Positions 52,101 through 61,634 of a stretch of DNA of 64,000 bases are shown one piece after another. The notes below the pieces were generated by a model, which saw nothing but the letters and a program-made list of their open reading frames with translations, was not told where the DNA came from and did no database searches. Each line of letters begins with the position of its first letter. Positions within the stretch are counted from its first letter, which is position 1. The stretch is from Leifsonia sp. C5G2 (GTDB taxonomy: Bacteria; Actinomycetota; Actinomycetes; Actinomycetales; Microbacteriaceae). The position numbers and the translations under genes were made by a program. Location: contig NZ_JABFMV010000005.1 in assembly GCF_013359685.1 (NCBI RefSeq), positions 1 through 64,000 of the forward strand, in the 5' to 3' direction.

Positions 52101-54328
52101 GCTGCTCCTCCCTCGCGCGCCGCGTCATGGAACCGGCCGGGGATCTCTTGAAGAGTGATCTCCCGGAGGTCCGCGTCCGTGAGTTGGGCGAACTCGGCCT
52201 CCAGCGTCGGGGCGTCTGCCTCGATCTTGCGGCGGGATCGTTCGAACACACCGCCCTTGCCGACGAGGCCGCGTCGCCGTAGCTCCATTCGGGCTCGCTG
52301 GCTCGGTGTAGTTGCGGAGTTGCGGCAAGCGGTTGGCCGGCAGAGCCGGAAGTCGGCTTCCTCAGCGTTGCCGCAGAGGCCGCCAGGCCCGTGGACGCAG
52401 ATGGTGAACTCGCCAACAAAGACGTTCGGATTGTTCTTGGCTATTCTCAGCAGTTGCCTGCCGGTGACCGGTTCATTCGCCAGTTCGTAGGCGCTCTCCT
52501 TGGCGAGTACGGTGTCCAGTCGTTTGGCGCCGGCTCCTCCGATCACTGTGCCGAGGCTGGTGGCGTTGGCGTCGCTTGCGACGTCCAAGAGCGTCTGAGC
52601 GGTGGTGATCTGTCTGACTTCCTCGACGGATTCCGGGTCGGCGATGAAGACGCTTTTCGGCAGGTGGCCGTAGTAGCCCTCAGCGACCTTTCGACTGGAC
52701 CAGTGGCCTTGTGCGGCCGCGAGGGCATCGCCCCAGGCTTGGCTTGCGTAGGCTTCGATGCCGGTGATCCGGATGGTGCGGTGCGCGAGCCAGTCGGGCA
52801 GTTCTGGGAGCGGGGGCATCAGTCCGCGGTTGGCGAGGAACTCGGCGCTGGCTTGGAACCGAGGCAGGTAGGGCCCGCTGAGCTGGAGCGTTTGGGCGTT
52901 GGTTCCGGCTGTCGGGCCACGGCCCAGCTCGGGATGGAAGAGCACCTCCTCTCCGGTCTGCGGGTGAATGCTCGGCTGAAGACCGAGAAGTTTCTTGAGC
53001 CGGTGGATCGTTTGGACGGCTTTGATGACGTCGTCGCCGACGACCCAGGTTGCTTTGACGGGGTTCATGCGGTTTTTGACCAGGTAGCCGCGCATCCGGG
53101 TGACGGGAATGTCTGCGTCGCCCCGTTCGTAGGTGCCTTCACGGAGGCAGTCGTTGGGGATGGCTGCGAGTTCTCGGTCGCGGACGGTGGTGAGGATGGT
53201 GACGATGTATGCGCAGGCGTAGGCCAGGGTGCAGACCCAATGGTCAAGGCCGAGTGCGTATCGTGATGCGACCAGGGAGTTAGCCCAGGGCCGGCGTTGT
53301 CCGTCGAGTGCGGTGACCTCGTGAAGTGGCAGGTTGAATCCGTCTTCTTGGGTGGAGACTCCTCGTTCGGCGACGAGTTTCTCGAGGAGCTTTCGAGCGT
53401 TGCCGAGTGGGTTCTTCAGATCCTTGTTGGAGGCTCCGGCCAGTTTGACGAACGTGGCCCAGGACGGTGCCGGCCCGACTGCGTCGCCGCGGAGACCGAC
53501 CGTGGCTGGGACGGGCCGGCCGGTTCGTTCCCACTTCCGGAGTTCCCCGAGCACAGCGTCGATCTGAACCTCGCGGGGCTGCGTCGTGAGGTCGGGTGCA
53601 GCGGCGAGACGCTCCATGCGGGCGAAGATGTCGTCGGTGCAGTTGTCGAGGATCCAGAGGCAAAGGCCGAGGAGCGGACCGCAGAGTTCCGGTTCTGGCC
53701 GGTCGACGTTGAGATCGCGTGGGGCGACCTTGAAGACGCTGTCGACGGTCTGCCCGCCGAACGGTCGGCCTCCGAACATGTCGGGGAGGTGTAGGAGGTC
53801 GCGGACGGACCAGAGCGCGTTGAGGGGGCGGACGTAGCCGGCGAGGGTCTGCGGCGCGGCCTCGGGGAATCGGGCGCGCATGTCGGTCGCGAAAGCGCGC
53901 CAGTCGTCGGGGCCGAGTTGTGTTGTCTGGCGTTGCTCGAGCACGGTCAGAGTGGTGGCGAATGCGAGGGCGTAGGCGACCAGGCTCATCGGCCGGAGTG
54001 GCTTGTCTGCAGCGGCCGCTTGGGCCATGACGGCGTGCGTGTTCAGTCCGGACTCGCCGGTTTGGGCGAGCGGCGGGTTGAGCCGGAGTAGGGTCCAGTC
54101 CTTGATGACGTTGCGCCATCGGATCGGGATGCCGGTGAAGTCGAGCTCGTGGACGGTCTGGTTGACGAACGGGTAGCCGTCAAAGTCCCAGAGGTCTTGG
54201 CCGTAGCGGATGGGCTGTCGGATGCTGGCACCGTTGGGGATGAGTGCGCGCAGGTCGATCTCGTCGCTGAGCGGTGTCCGCGCTCCTTGGACGGCAAGCG
54301 TGGCGACGGGCGCGAGGTTCTCAGTCAC
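52097..54328 (-). CDS. Tyrosine recombinase-type integrase 3 (Zn-motif C-terminus)
   Basis: A 743-residue protein with the tyrosine recombinase catalytic set: Arg in TVRDRELAAIP, HRTIR (HxxR) near residue 513, GHWSSRKVAEGYYGH with the second His and the likely nucleophile Tyr near 555. The last third has a Cys cluster (CVHGPGGLCG, RLCRPTAC) that looks like a zinc site, as in the large TnpB-like recombinases of Tn554 relatives. I use the GTG at 54328, which overlaps the previous stop; an ATG at 54346 is possible. It is the third recombinase in a row. Confidence 0.75.
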   Translation of the reverse strand: MTENLAPVATLAVQGARTPLSDEIDLRALIPNGASIRQPIRYGQDLWDFDGYPFVNQTVHELDFTGIPIRWRNVIKDWTLLRLNPPLAQTGESGLNTHAVMAQAAAADKPLRPMSLVAYALAFATTLTVLEQRQTTQLGPDDWRAFATDMRARFPEAAPQTLAGYVRPLNALWSVRDLLHLPDMFGGRPFGGQTVDSVFKVAPRDLNVDRPEPELCGPLLGLCLWILDNCTDDIFARMERLAAAPDLTTQPREVQIDAVLGELRKWERTGRPVPATVGLRGDAVGPAPSWATFVKLAGASNKDLKNPLGNARKLLEKLVAERGVSTQEDGFNLPLHEVTALDGQRRPWANSLVASRYALGLDHWVCTLAYACAYIVTILTTVRDRELAAIPNDCLREGTYERGDADIPVTRMRGYLVKNRMNPVKATWVVGDDVIKAVQTIHRLKKLLGLQPSIHPQTGEEVLFHPELGRGPTAGTNAQTLQLSGPYLPRFQASAEFLANRGLMPPLPELPDWLAHRTIRITGIEAYASQAWGDALAAAQGHWSSRKVAEGYYGHLPKSVFIADPESVEEVRQITTAQTLLDVASDANATSLGTVIGGAGAKRLDTVLAKESAYELANEPVTGRQLLRIAKNNPNVFVGEFTICVHGPGGLCGNAEEADFRLCRPTACRNSATTPSQRARMELRRRGLVGKGGVFERSRRKIEADAPTLEAEFAQLTDADLREITLQEIPGRFHDAAREGGAA

Positions 54329-56000
54329 GGGTTCTCGTTTCCACATAAACGCAAGCGATCAGCGCCCGGACGTTGTGAATCTCTTCGGTGGGTGCTGCGT
54401 CGATGAGCGGCTGGGGGAATCGTTCGAGGGTCTTCTTGGCGAGTTCGTTGAGGATCGGGGCGTCTCCGTCGAGCCATTCGTTTGGTTCGTACTTGCGAAT
54501 GTTGTCGGTGAACTCGACGGCGGCGATCAGGCCGGGGATGGTTTCTGGCGTGCGGTAGCCGTTCGGGCAGACGAAGCAGGCCACGGGTCCGAGACCGCAG
54601 GGTTTGGTTTGGTCGGTGGGTGATTGCCCGTTCGAGATGCAGGCTGCGACGCCGACGTCCATGATGGCGTCGGCGGCTTCAAGGGCTGCGGCCGCAGCAG
54701 CTTCCTCGTCGTTGAGGTATGCCGGCGTTGCGGATGGCGCCTTGGTCTTTGAGCGCCAGTACGAAGTGACGTCGGCCTGGGTGTTGAGCAGCCCGGGAAT
54801 CAGGATGACGTCGGGGACTGCGTCTGCGAGGTAGAGCCGTGTGGTGGCTTTCTTCTGACCGATGACGGCGAAGTCTTTGTGAGGGCCTCGGAGGAGCGCG
54901 GCTTTGCGAAGTCGTTGGAAGCTGATGGTGTCGGGAAACAGCTGGCCGAGTTTGTCGCGCTCGGACTCGGTCCGCTCCCACCAGTTGTTGACGTTTGCGC
55001 CACTCATCGGCTGCTGGCCCCGGCTGGTGACGAAGAGGAGGCGGCTGAAGTCTTCGTTCTGGTCGCGGAGATGGCGTGCAACCCGGGTTGCGGCCGCGAC
55101 GAACTCGAGCAGGCCGGCGTAGCTGAAGATACCGCCTGCGGGTGCCGGGGTTTTCAGGACTTGGTGGTTTCGGGCTTTGATGCCGGTGACGAAGGCAGCG
55201 TCTTCGTTTGATCGTTCGACGGAGTCGACCGTGTACGACTGGATGGTGGAGAGGTTCGGGCCTTTGTTGTCGATCAGGGCAAGAAGAATCATTGCGGCGG
55301 CAAGGTCGGCAGAGGTTACTCGGAAGGCTGCCGCGCCGTGTGGGTGACCGCTGATCAGTTCTTGGGCTGGCCGCGTCATCCAGTCCCTCGGGAGCGTTCC
55401 GAGCGCCATTTCGACGTCTCGGCGGTGGCGTAGGAACCAGTCCCCGACGTGCCCTTTAGTGAAGGCTTCAATGGCATCTGCGACTTCTGGGGCATATCCC
55501 TCTACGTCGCTCTCGTCGACGACAAGGGTTCGTGCGTAGAGGTAATCGCGGTAGGTCTCTCCGTCCCTGCGCGCTACCGCGAACGTCTCAGCGAGAAAGG
55601 TGCGCAAGTTCCTCTGTGAGCCACCTGCGGGGCTCGCGAGAAGAATGCCCTCCCACACGACTTGGTGGTTGAGGTTGGGATCGGTGAGGTCGTGGATGTC
55701 GAAGTCATCCCGGAGCCGCCTGAGGAAGTGCTTGCAGAGGTCGCTGTGCTTGTAAAGAGTCTCGAACGATGTCCAGGTCCCGCCTCCGACGTGAAGATGC
55801 GCGAGGAGGCTCTGATTGACTTGGTCAGCTGCGATGGAGCGGCCCAGGCGAGCAGTTCGTCGCAACCTGTTGTGACCGCGGAGATGCGCGTCGATCCAGC
55901 CGCCTTCGTTGAAGGTTGCGTTGGTGATGGAGGCGACGTGGACTCCGCGGTCGTCGGCTATCCGCCGGCGGGGGACGTCGCGGTCGGTTCTGGTTGCCAT
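54321..56000 (-). CDS. Tyrosine recombinase-like protein 2 (degenerate)
   Basis: A 559-residue protein between two clear tyrosine recombinases, with similar helical N-terminal and core-like architecture. The usual HxxR is not visible; FQRLRKAALLRG occupies that place. A Cys motif, CGLGPVACFVC, lies near the C-terminus, comparable with that of the third protein. It may be a structural partner rather than a catalyst. It starts at the base after the stop of the first recombinase gene, giving a TAG-ATG junction. Confidence 0.6.
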   Translation of the reverse strand: MATRTDRDVPRRRIADDRGVHVASITNATFNEGGWIDAHLRGHNRLRRTARLGRSIAADQVNQSLLAHLHVGGGTWTSFETLYKHSDLCKHFLRRLRDDFDIHDLTDPNLNHQVVWEGILLASPAGGSQRNLRTFLAETFAVARRDGETYRDYLYARTLVVDESDVEGYAPEVADAIEAFTKGHVGDWFLRHRRDVEMALGTLPRDWMTRPAQELISGHPHGAAAFRVTSADLAAAMILLALIDNKGPNLSTIQSYTVDSVERSNEDAAFVTGIKARNHQVLKTPAPAGGIFSYAGLLEFVAAATRVARHLRDQNEDFSRLLFVTSRGQQPMSGANVNNWWERTESERDKLGQLFPDTISFQRLRKAALLRGPHKDFAVIGQKKATTRLYLADAVPDVILIPGLLNTQADVTSYWRSKTKAPSATPAYLNDEEAAAAAALEAADAIMDVGVAACISNGQSPTDQTKPCGLGPVACFVCPNGYRTPETIPGLIAAVEFTDNIRKYEPNEWLDGDAPILNELAKKTLERFPQPLIDAAPTEEIHNVRALIACVYVETRTRD

Positions 56001-57356
56001 CTAGTTGTTCCGTCCGAGGAAGTCGTCGGCGGTGTAGCGGAGGGCCATCATGCCGACTTGTTGGGTGTAGAGGGCGGTGGTGCTTTCGTCGAGGTGGCCG
56101 AGGCCGGCGCTTGCCATTTTGATAGCGCTGTGGATGTCGATGCGGTGGGGGCGTCCGCGTAGGTCGCGTCCGGGGCCGTATGGGACGCCGAGGTAGAAGA
56201 CGGCGGCGAGATGGGTGGCGTAGGTATGGCGAAGGTCGTGGGTGTGGACGTGAGGGAAGTGTTGTCCGGCAAGCGCGGCGTCGCGTTCGCGCATGGCAGA
56301 GATGTCACCGACGAACTCACGGGCGGTTTTGACGGCGAGTGGTGCGCCGGAATGGAAGCCGAGGAAGATCATCGCCGGTTCGCCGGTCGGCGTGACGAGT
56401 CGGCGGCGTTCGTCGGCGGTCATGTCCCTGAAAGGGCGACGGACGCCGTCAGTGTCGACGATGCCGCGAAATCGGGGCGTCGGTTCCTCCGCGATGTGGA
56501 TTGGCCGGTCGGGTTGCCAGCCGTGGAGCTGATGGCGGCGGGCGCCACGCTTCGGATCGATGAACAGGCGGACGCGTCTCAGGTGGTGCGTGAACGCGGC
56601 GAGCCGGACCTCCCGGCGCGTCTTTGATGTGGCGCCAGGCAAGGTCATCTCGATGAGGTCTCCTTCGCCATCGTGCCCTTGGGGGATCTCGTAAGTGGTG
56701 AGATGGGTGAGGGTGTTCGCACGGGCGCCGCAGGCGAGGCCGAGGGAGATGAACGCGGCGTCGCGTGCTCCGGTGTATGAGCCGGTTTCGCCGCGGTTTG
56801 CCCCGTAGGTGAGCGCGGCTGCGAGGAGTTCGCCGACTTGCGGGGGTTCGAGCGGTGTGCCGGCGGCGCTGGCTTTGGGGATGTTGCGGCCTTCGACCAT
56901 TGAGGAGACGGTGCCGCGGGGCGATCGGATGTATTCGATGGTGATGGGTGGGGCGATGGAGTGTTCTTCGCGGAGCCATTCGTAGAACTGTTTGATGGCC
57001 GTGCGGTCGCGGCTCCAGGTGGTGCCGGAGACGCGGGTGATCTCGACGGTGCGGTGGTTGACGTAGTCGATGATGTGCTGGCGGGTGGCTCCCCGGAGCG
57101 AGCTGTTGCGGTTGGTGAGGAACTAGATGAAGATGCGGAGGCTCTCGGCGTAGGACTCGGCGGTCTTGGTCGAGTGGGGTCCGCCGGTGCGGGCGGTGAC
57201 GTTGGCGAGCCAGCCGGTGGCGTCGGGCTCGATCTGGCCGTCGATGGTGATGACGGGCGAGTCCACGGGGCGGACGTTCAGCGGTGGGACGCCGAGGATG
57301 TCTTCGATGACGGCAGGATCCCAGGTGCCGCCTCGCTGCATCTCGACCCGTCGCAT
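56001..57356 (-). pseudogene. Tyrosine recombinase 1, interrupted by an amber codon
   Basis: The full frame from ATG 57356 would encode about 451 residues: an N-terminal SAM-like DNA-binding domain and a catalytic domain with Arg in CGARANTLTHL, HDLRHT near residue 372, GHLDESTTALYTQQ with the nucleophile Tyr near 430. A single TAG at 57123-57125 breaks the frame within the N-terminal domain (after ESLRIFI), and translation would resume the same fold directly afterwards (FLTNRNSSLRG). Downstream starts such as the ATG at 56900 would give the catalytic domain alone. A nonsense mutation, stop-codon readthrough or a base error are possible. Confidence 0.8.
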
Positions 57357-57410
57357 GGTCGTCCCCTCGCCCGTATTTGCTTCAGTATGGCGAGGCCGTA
57401 AAGGCAAGAC

Positions 57411-57445
57411 AGGAGGGCTCCCGGCGTTTCGCGGGAAGCCCTCCT
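57411..57445 (-). terminator. Hairpin terminator at the flgE-island junction
   Basis: AGGAGGGCT and AGCCCTCCT form the outer stem, with inner pairing around CCCGGCG/CGCGGGA. On the minus strand it is followed by a T-containing stretch. It lies 43 bp after the flgE stop and before the recombinase operon, so it probably ends the flgE transcript. Confidence 0.65.
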
Positions 57446-57487
57446 GTTACATAGCCAGTCTAAGAGACAGTTAAGAGTCCCGACTTT

Positions 57488-58660
57488 TCAGCGCTTGAGG
57501 TTGGTGAGCTCCTGAAGGACCTCGTCGGACGTGGTGATGATGCGGGCGTTCGCCTGGAAGCCGCGCTGGGCGACGATCAGGTTCGTGAACTCCTGCGACA
57601 GGTCGACGTTCGACATCTCCAGCGAGCCGGCCTGGAGCTGGCCGAGGCCGTCCTGGCCGGGGCCGCCGAGCTGGGCGGTGCCGGAGTTGACGGTGGCGCG
57701 GTAGGTCGAGCCGCCCGCCTTCTCCAGGCCGCCCGGGTTCACGAAGGTGGCCAGCGCGATGCGGCCGACGGCCTGCTTGTCGCCGTTCGAGAACAGGCCG
57801 GTTATGGTGCCGTCCTTGTCGAGTGTGAACGACTCCAGGGTGCCGGCGGCGCGGCCGTTCTGGTCCTTGAAGGCGACGGAGGTGATGCCCGAGTATCCGG
57901 TCACCTTGGTGAGGTCGACGGCGACGCCGCCGACAGTCAGGTTGCCGCCGGCGGTGAGGACGCCGTTGGTGAAGGTGAGCGTGTCCGCGCCCGTGGCACC
58001 GTTGCTGTCGGCACCGGCGACATCCCAGCCGGTCCCCGTCTTGGTGAAGGTGAGCGTCAGCTTGCGGGCCGTGCCGCTCGCGTCGTAGACGGTGACGTCG
58101 CGCACCAGCTGGTCGCCGTTGGCGGCGTCGGACGGCAGGTTCCCCGTCACGTTCGAGGCCGTGCTGGCGGCCGCCGGGGTGACGGCCTTGAGCGGGATGG
58201 TGATGTCGCTCAGGGCGCCGCCCTGCTGGATGACACCGTTGACCGCGTTCCAGCCCTGCAGGATGGCGCCGCCCGGGCCGACGAGGCGGCCGAGCGAGTC
58301 GGGGTCGAGCGAGCCGGCACGCGAGTACACGGTCTCGCCGCCCACCTTCATCACGAAGAAGCCGTCGCCGTTGATCATCATGTCGGTGGAGCGGCCGGTC
58401 GCCTGCGCCGCGCCCTGCGTGAAGTTCGTCGAGATGCCCGCGACGAGCACGCCGAGGCCGATCTGGGCGGGGTTGGTTCCGCCGGTCTCGGCCTGTGCGC
58501 CACCGGCGCCGCGGACGAGCTGCGACAGCGTGTCCTGGAACTGCACCGCCGACGACTTGAAGCCCGTAGTGTTGACGTTGGCGATGTTGTTGCCGGTCAC
58601 ATCCAGCATGGTCTGGTGCGAGCGGAGACCGGAGATTCCGGAGTAGAGCGAGCGGAGCAT
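57488..58660 (-). CDS. flgE: Flagellar hook protein FlgE
   Basis: Hook subunit of 390 residues. The N-terminus has the rod/hook family signature MLRSLYSGISGLRSHQTMLDVTGNNIANVNTTGFK, with INGDGFFVM following. The C-terminal FlgE/F/G motif SNVDLSQEFTNLIVAQRGFQANARIITTSDEVLQEL is intact. The variable outer domain (about 150-300) is rich in Thr and Gly. Preceded 33 bp upstream by flgD and followed by a terminator and the mobile island. Confidence 0.95.
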   Translation of the reverse strand: MLRSLYSGISGLRSHQTMLDVTGNNIANVNTTGFKSSAVQFQDTLSQLVRGAGGAQAETGGTNPAQIGLGVLVAGISTNFTQGAAQATGRSTDMMINGDGFFVMKVGGETVYSRAGSLDPDSLGRLVGPGGAILQGWNAVNGVIQQGGALSDITIPLKAVTPAAASTASNVTGNLPSDAANGDQLVRDVTVYDASGTARKLTLTFTKTGTGWDVAGADSNGATGADTLTFTNGVLTAGGNLTVGGVAVDLTKVTGYSGITSVAFKDQNGRAAGTLESFTLDKDGTITGLFSNGDKQAVGRIALATFVNPGGLEKAGGSTYRATVNSGTAQLGGPGQDGLGQLQAGSLEMSNVDLSQEFTNLIVAQRGFQANARIITTSDEVLQELTNLKR

Positions 58661-58693
58661 GGCGGATCCTTTCGTGGAACGTTCGAGGGGAGG

Positions 58694-59152
58694 TCAGGCG
58701 GCCGGCGCGGCGGGCGCGCCCGATTCGGCCGGGGTGACGACACCGAGGATGGCGTCGAGGGCGAGCTTCTGGTCGCCGACGGTGACGACCGGCACGGCGC
58801 CCGCGTAGGAGACCGACGAGGCGACCCCGGTCTTGGTGTCGCCGTTCTTGTCGAGGTAGCTCACGGTGTGGCCGACGAGCGCGGCGGCGGCCTGCCGCAT
58901 CTGCAGGGCGAAGCCCTCCTGCGCGGTGGTGTCCATGTTGGTGAGCTTCTCCATCATGGCCAGCTGGGTCGTCTGCGAGATCATCTGGTTGGTGTCCATC
59001 GGCGAGCTCGGGTCCTGGTTGCGGAGCTGGGTGACCAGCAGCTGCATGAACGCCTCGCTGTCGAGCGACTGCTTCGGCGTGCGGGTGGGCGGGGTGGAGT
59101 AGATGCCTCCCGTGGAGGCGGTGTCTGCTCCGGTGACGGGGTCGACGGCCAC
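58694..59152 (-). CDS. flgD: Flagellar hook cap protein FlgD
   Basis: Hook scaffolding protein, 152 residues. The conserved N-terminal region SEAFMQLLVTQLRNQDPSSPMDTNQMISQTTQLAMMEKL is intact. The C-terminal tudor/FnIII part is shortened compared with E. coli FlgD, which is common in Gram-positive bacteria. GTG start; 12 bp after the fliK stop. Confidence 0.92.
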   Translation of the reverse strand: MAVDPVTGADTASTGGIYSTPPTRTPKQSLDSEAFMQLLVTQLRNQDPSSPMDTNQMISQTTQLAMMEKLTNMDTTAQEGFALQMRQAAAALVGHTVSYLDKNGDTKTGVASSVSYAGAVPVVTVGDQKLALDAILGVVTPAESGAPAAPAA

Positions 59153-59164
59153 GGTGGCTCCCTT

Positions 59165-60553
59165 CTAGACGATCAGGTCGATGCTGTGGGATGACCCGTC
59201 CGCGGGTGCGGAGGGGGTGGAGCGGGTGGATGCTGCGGCGGCGACGGTCGGTCGAGGCTCGGTCCCGTGCGGTGCGGGGTCCTGCCTGCCACCGTCCCGG
59301 GCGTCCTGCTGGGCCGTCGGCTGGTTCTGGGAGGACAGGTCGAGAGTGCCGGTGAGCCCGGCGCCGGTGAGGTCGCGGCGCAGGTCGGGCAGGATCGCCC
59401 GCAGCGCGTCGCGGCCGAGGTCGGTCGGCGCGAACAGCTCCACGCGGACGCCCTCGCCCCCGACGTGCGCCCGCACGGTGACCGGGCCGAGGTTGTCGGG
59501 CCGGACGTGCACGGTCATGACGTGCTCGCCCGCGCCCGCGGCGGCGAGGGTGAAGACCGGTCGCGCGAGCTGGGTGGCGAGCGGCTGCGGGGTGGATGCC
59601 GCCGGCGCCGGCGCCGCGGCGGGCGCCGCCGGGGCGGTGCGGTCGACGGCGACGGGTGCAGGGGCCGGCGCTGCGGCGGGTGGCGGTGCGGGAGCCTCGA
59701 CCGCCGCCGTCTTGGGCTTCGCGACGGCCGCGGCCTCCGCGAGCGGGGCGGTGGCCGCCGGAACCGTGGGGGTGGAGACCGCGACCGCATCCGACGGAGG
59801 GGCCGCGGGAGACGGCGGCTGCACGCCGCGGCTGCCGGCTCCGGCCGCGCCCTGCGTCGTGGCGGCCGCGGGCGTCGATGGCGTCGTCGGGCCGGCGTCG
59901 GCGGGGGTCGCGGCCGGAGCCGCCGTGACGGAGGCGGCGGGCGGGGTGTCCGTGCGCGTCGGGAGCGTCGGATCCGAGGACGCCGTCATCCCCTGCGCCG
60001 GGACCTGCGCGGCGGTCCCGGCGGGAGCGGCGGACGCTGGGCCTGCGGCCTGTCGCGACGAAGCGCCCGGAAGCGCGCCGGCGGCCGTGGATGCGACGGC
60101 CGCGGAGGCGACAGCCGCGGTCCCGCTGACGGTGGCGGGCGTGACAGCCTGCGTCCCGTCGGCGGCAGCGGCCGCCGTTGCCGCCTGGCCGTCCACCGGC
60201 ACGGTGGCCACGGTGGCCACAGCAGGCACGGTTGCCGCGGCCGTCGCGAGCACCGGTGCCGCAGACGGTGCCGCCGTCACCTGGTCCGTCTGGGCCGGGG
60301 GGACCGGCGCCGTCGCCTGCGCATCGTCGGTCGAGGCGCCGGCGGGCTTCGCGGTATCGTCCGCTTCGGTCTTCGCCTCCGCCGGGCGACCGGGAGCGTC
60401 GGGTCGCCCGCCGATCTTCGATCCGCGCGGGGACGCATCCACCGCGCCCTTGAGGAATCCGTCGAACGCGTCGCCGGACCCCTTCGCCCCCGGCGGCGCG
60501 GCAGGCCTCGCGGCCGCGGCGGGCGGGGCGGCCGTCACAGTCGCCGGGCTCAC
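59165..60553 (-). CDS. fliK: Flagellar hook-length control protein FliK
   Basis: Secreted ruler and export-switch protein, 462 residues. The first 320 residues are Ala/Pro/Thr-rich and of low complexity, as expected for the extended ruler part. The C-terminal FliK domain is seen in GEHVMTVHVRPDNLGPVTVRAHVGGEGVRVELF and the helices after it. GTG start overlaps the NlpC/P60 gene stop as GTGA. The low complexity also produces long open frames on the other strand, which are not genes. Confidence 0.85.
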   Translation of the reverse strand: MSPATVTAAPPAAAARPAAPPGAKGSGDAFDGFLKGAVDASPRGSKIGGRPDAPGRPAEAKTEADDTAKPAGASTDDAQATAPVPPAQTDQVTAAPSAAPVLATAAATVPAVATVATVPVDGQAATAAAAADGTQAVTPATVSGTAAVASAAVASTAAGALPGASSRQAAGPASAAPAGTAAQVPAQGMTASSDPTLPTRTDTPPAASVTAAPAATPADAGPTTPSTPAAATTQGAAGAGSRGVQPPSPAAPPSDAVAVSTPTVPAATAPLAEAAAVAKPKTAAVEAPAPPPAAAPAPAPVAVDRTAPAAPAAAPAPAASTPQPLATQLARPVFTLAAAGAGEHVMTVHVRPDNLGPVTVRAHVGGEGVRVELFAPTDLGRDALRAILPDLRRDLTGAGLTGTLDLSSQNQPTAQQDARDGGRQDPAPHGTEPRPTVAAAASTRSTPSAPADGSSHSIDLIV

Positions 60554-61203
60554 AGCGAGCCTCCGCTCGTCATCGACGCGAACAGCGAACGCAGCAAGTC
60601 TGCCTGCGCGGTCGAGCCCGACAGCGCAGAGGCACCGCTCGCCACGGGCGCCGCCTGCGGCACCACCCGGCGGATGGTCACGATGTCGGAGTCCTTCATC
60701 CAGTTGTCCACCAAGCTCACGTTGCGTCCCTCGCTCGGGGCGTGGATGACCTTCCCGTCGCCCGCGTAGATCACGATGTGCTCGCCGCCGTTGGTGACGA
60801 TCAGGTCGCCGGGCTGGGCCTGGGCGAGCGAGGGCACCTCGGTGCCGACCGTCGACTGGCCGGAGACCAGGCGCGGGACGTCGATGCCGAGATCCTTGAA
60901 CACGCGCTGCACGAGCCCGGAGCAGTCCAGGCCGGAGGCGCTGGTGCCGCCGAAGACGTAGGGGACGCCGAGGTACTTCTTCGCGTCCGCCACCACGTCG
61001 GCGCCTGTCACCGCGCCGGTCGGGGTGCCCTGGGTGGCGCCGAGCGCTCCGGAGAGGGCGGACGCGAAGTCCGTCGCCGAGGTCCCGGAGGACGCCGAGG
61101 TCCCCGAGGCCGAGCCGGTGGCCGCCGTCTTCCCGACGCTGTCGAGCTGCACCAGCGTCGCCTGGATCTGCGCGATGCGCCCGATCGCATCCGTCACGGT
61201 CAT
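60550..61203 (-). CDS. NlpC/P60 peptidoglycan hydrolase of the flagellar locus
   Basis: A 217-residue hydrolase. Residues 1-75 are a helical N-terminus with a Ser/Ala/Thr linker; about 75-185 form an NlpC/P60 domain with Cys in GLDCSGLVQRVF (near residue 104), His in GGEHIVIYAGDG, and HAPSEG. There is no signal peptide, so it could leave through the flagellar export channel. In many Gram-positive flagellar loci such an enzyme replaces the muramidase half of FlgJ to open the wall for the rod. Overlaps fliJ upstream and fliK downstream by 4 bp. Confidence 0.87.
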   Translation of the reverse strand: MTVTDAIGRIAQIQATLVQLDSVGKTAATGSASGTSASSGTSATDFASALSGALGATQGTPTGAVTGADVVADAKKYLGVPYVFGGTSASGLDCSGLVQRVFKDLGIDVPRLVSGQSTVGTEVPSLAQAQPGDLIVTNGGEHIVIYAGDGKVIHAPSEGRNVSLVDNWMKDSDIVTIRRVVPQAAPVASGASALSGSTAQADLLRSLFASMTSGGSL

Positions 61204-61634
61204 GCCTCTCCCCCTTCCCTGGCGCGCTGCCAGGCGCCGGTCGCGATCTCGTCGATGGCCGCCTGCTCGGCACTCAGGTCTCCCGCGACCAGCTGCTCGC
61301 GGTGACGCGTCTCGAGCTTCTCCAGCCCGACCGCGCGCTTCTTCGCCTCCGTGAACGCCTCGCGTGCGGCCGCGGCCTCCGCCTCCGCCTCGGCGGCGAG
61401 CGCGGTCAGGTCGGCGAGCATGCTGCGGCTGGACGCGCGTGCCGCGGCCATCGCGAACAGCGTGCCCGCGTCGGTCGCCTCGGCCGGGACCGCGTGCAGC
61501 GCCGCGATGGCCCGCGCCTGCCGCTCACCGGCATCGCGCCGCAGCGCGTTGGCGGCGGCCAGGTCGCTCGCCGCGTGCTCCTTCTCGATCTGCCGCAACC
61601 GCAGCAGACCGGCGAGTGCGAATGCCCGTGCCAT
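61200..61634 (-). CDS. fliJ: Flagellar export chaperone FliJ
   Basis: A 144-residue, nearly all-helical protein with long coiled coil (RLRQIEKEHAASDLAAANALRRDAGERQ and following heptads), as in FliJ, the stalk of the FliI ATPase. Two ATGs stand side by side; the second (61634) is 6 nt from GGAGG and is preferred over 61637. Overlaps the fliI stop. Confidence 0.82.
   Translation of the reverse strand: MARAFALAGLLRLRQIEKEHAASDLAAANALRRDAGERQARAIAALHAVPAEATDAGTLFAMAAARASSRSMLADLTALAAEAEAEAAAAREAFTEAKKRAVGLEKLETRHREQLVAGDLSAEQAAIDEIATGAWQRAREGGEA

Noticed and set aside
48964-57454. GCTACATAAC (48964) and GTTACATAGC (57445) as direct repeats bounding the island
   Set aside because: Eight of ten matches over a 10-mer is not significant, and the positions do not fit gene boundaries convincingly.
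57455-57474. TAAGAGACAG, ten bases matching the Tn5 mosaic end used in sequencing adapters
   Set aside because: Only ten bases match and the flanks are not adapter sequence; most likely chance.
59267-60769. Long plus-strand frames opposite fliK
   Set aside because: They arise from the Ala/Pro-rich low-complexity fliK sequence; no domain or ribosome site.
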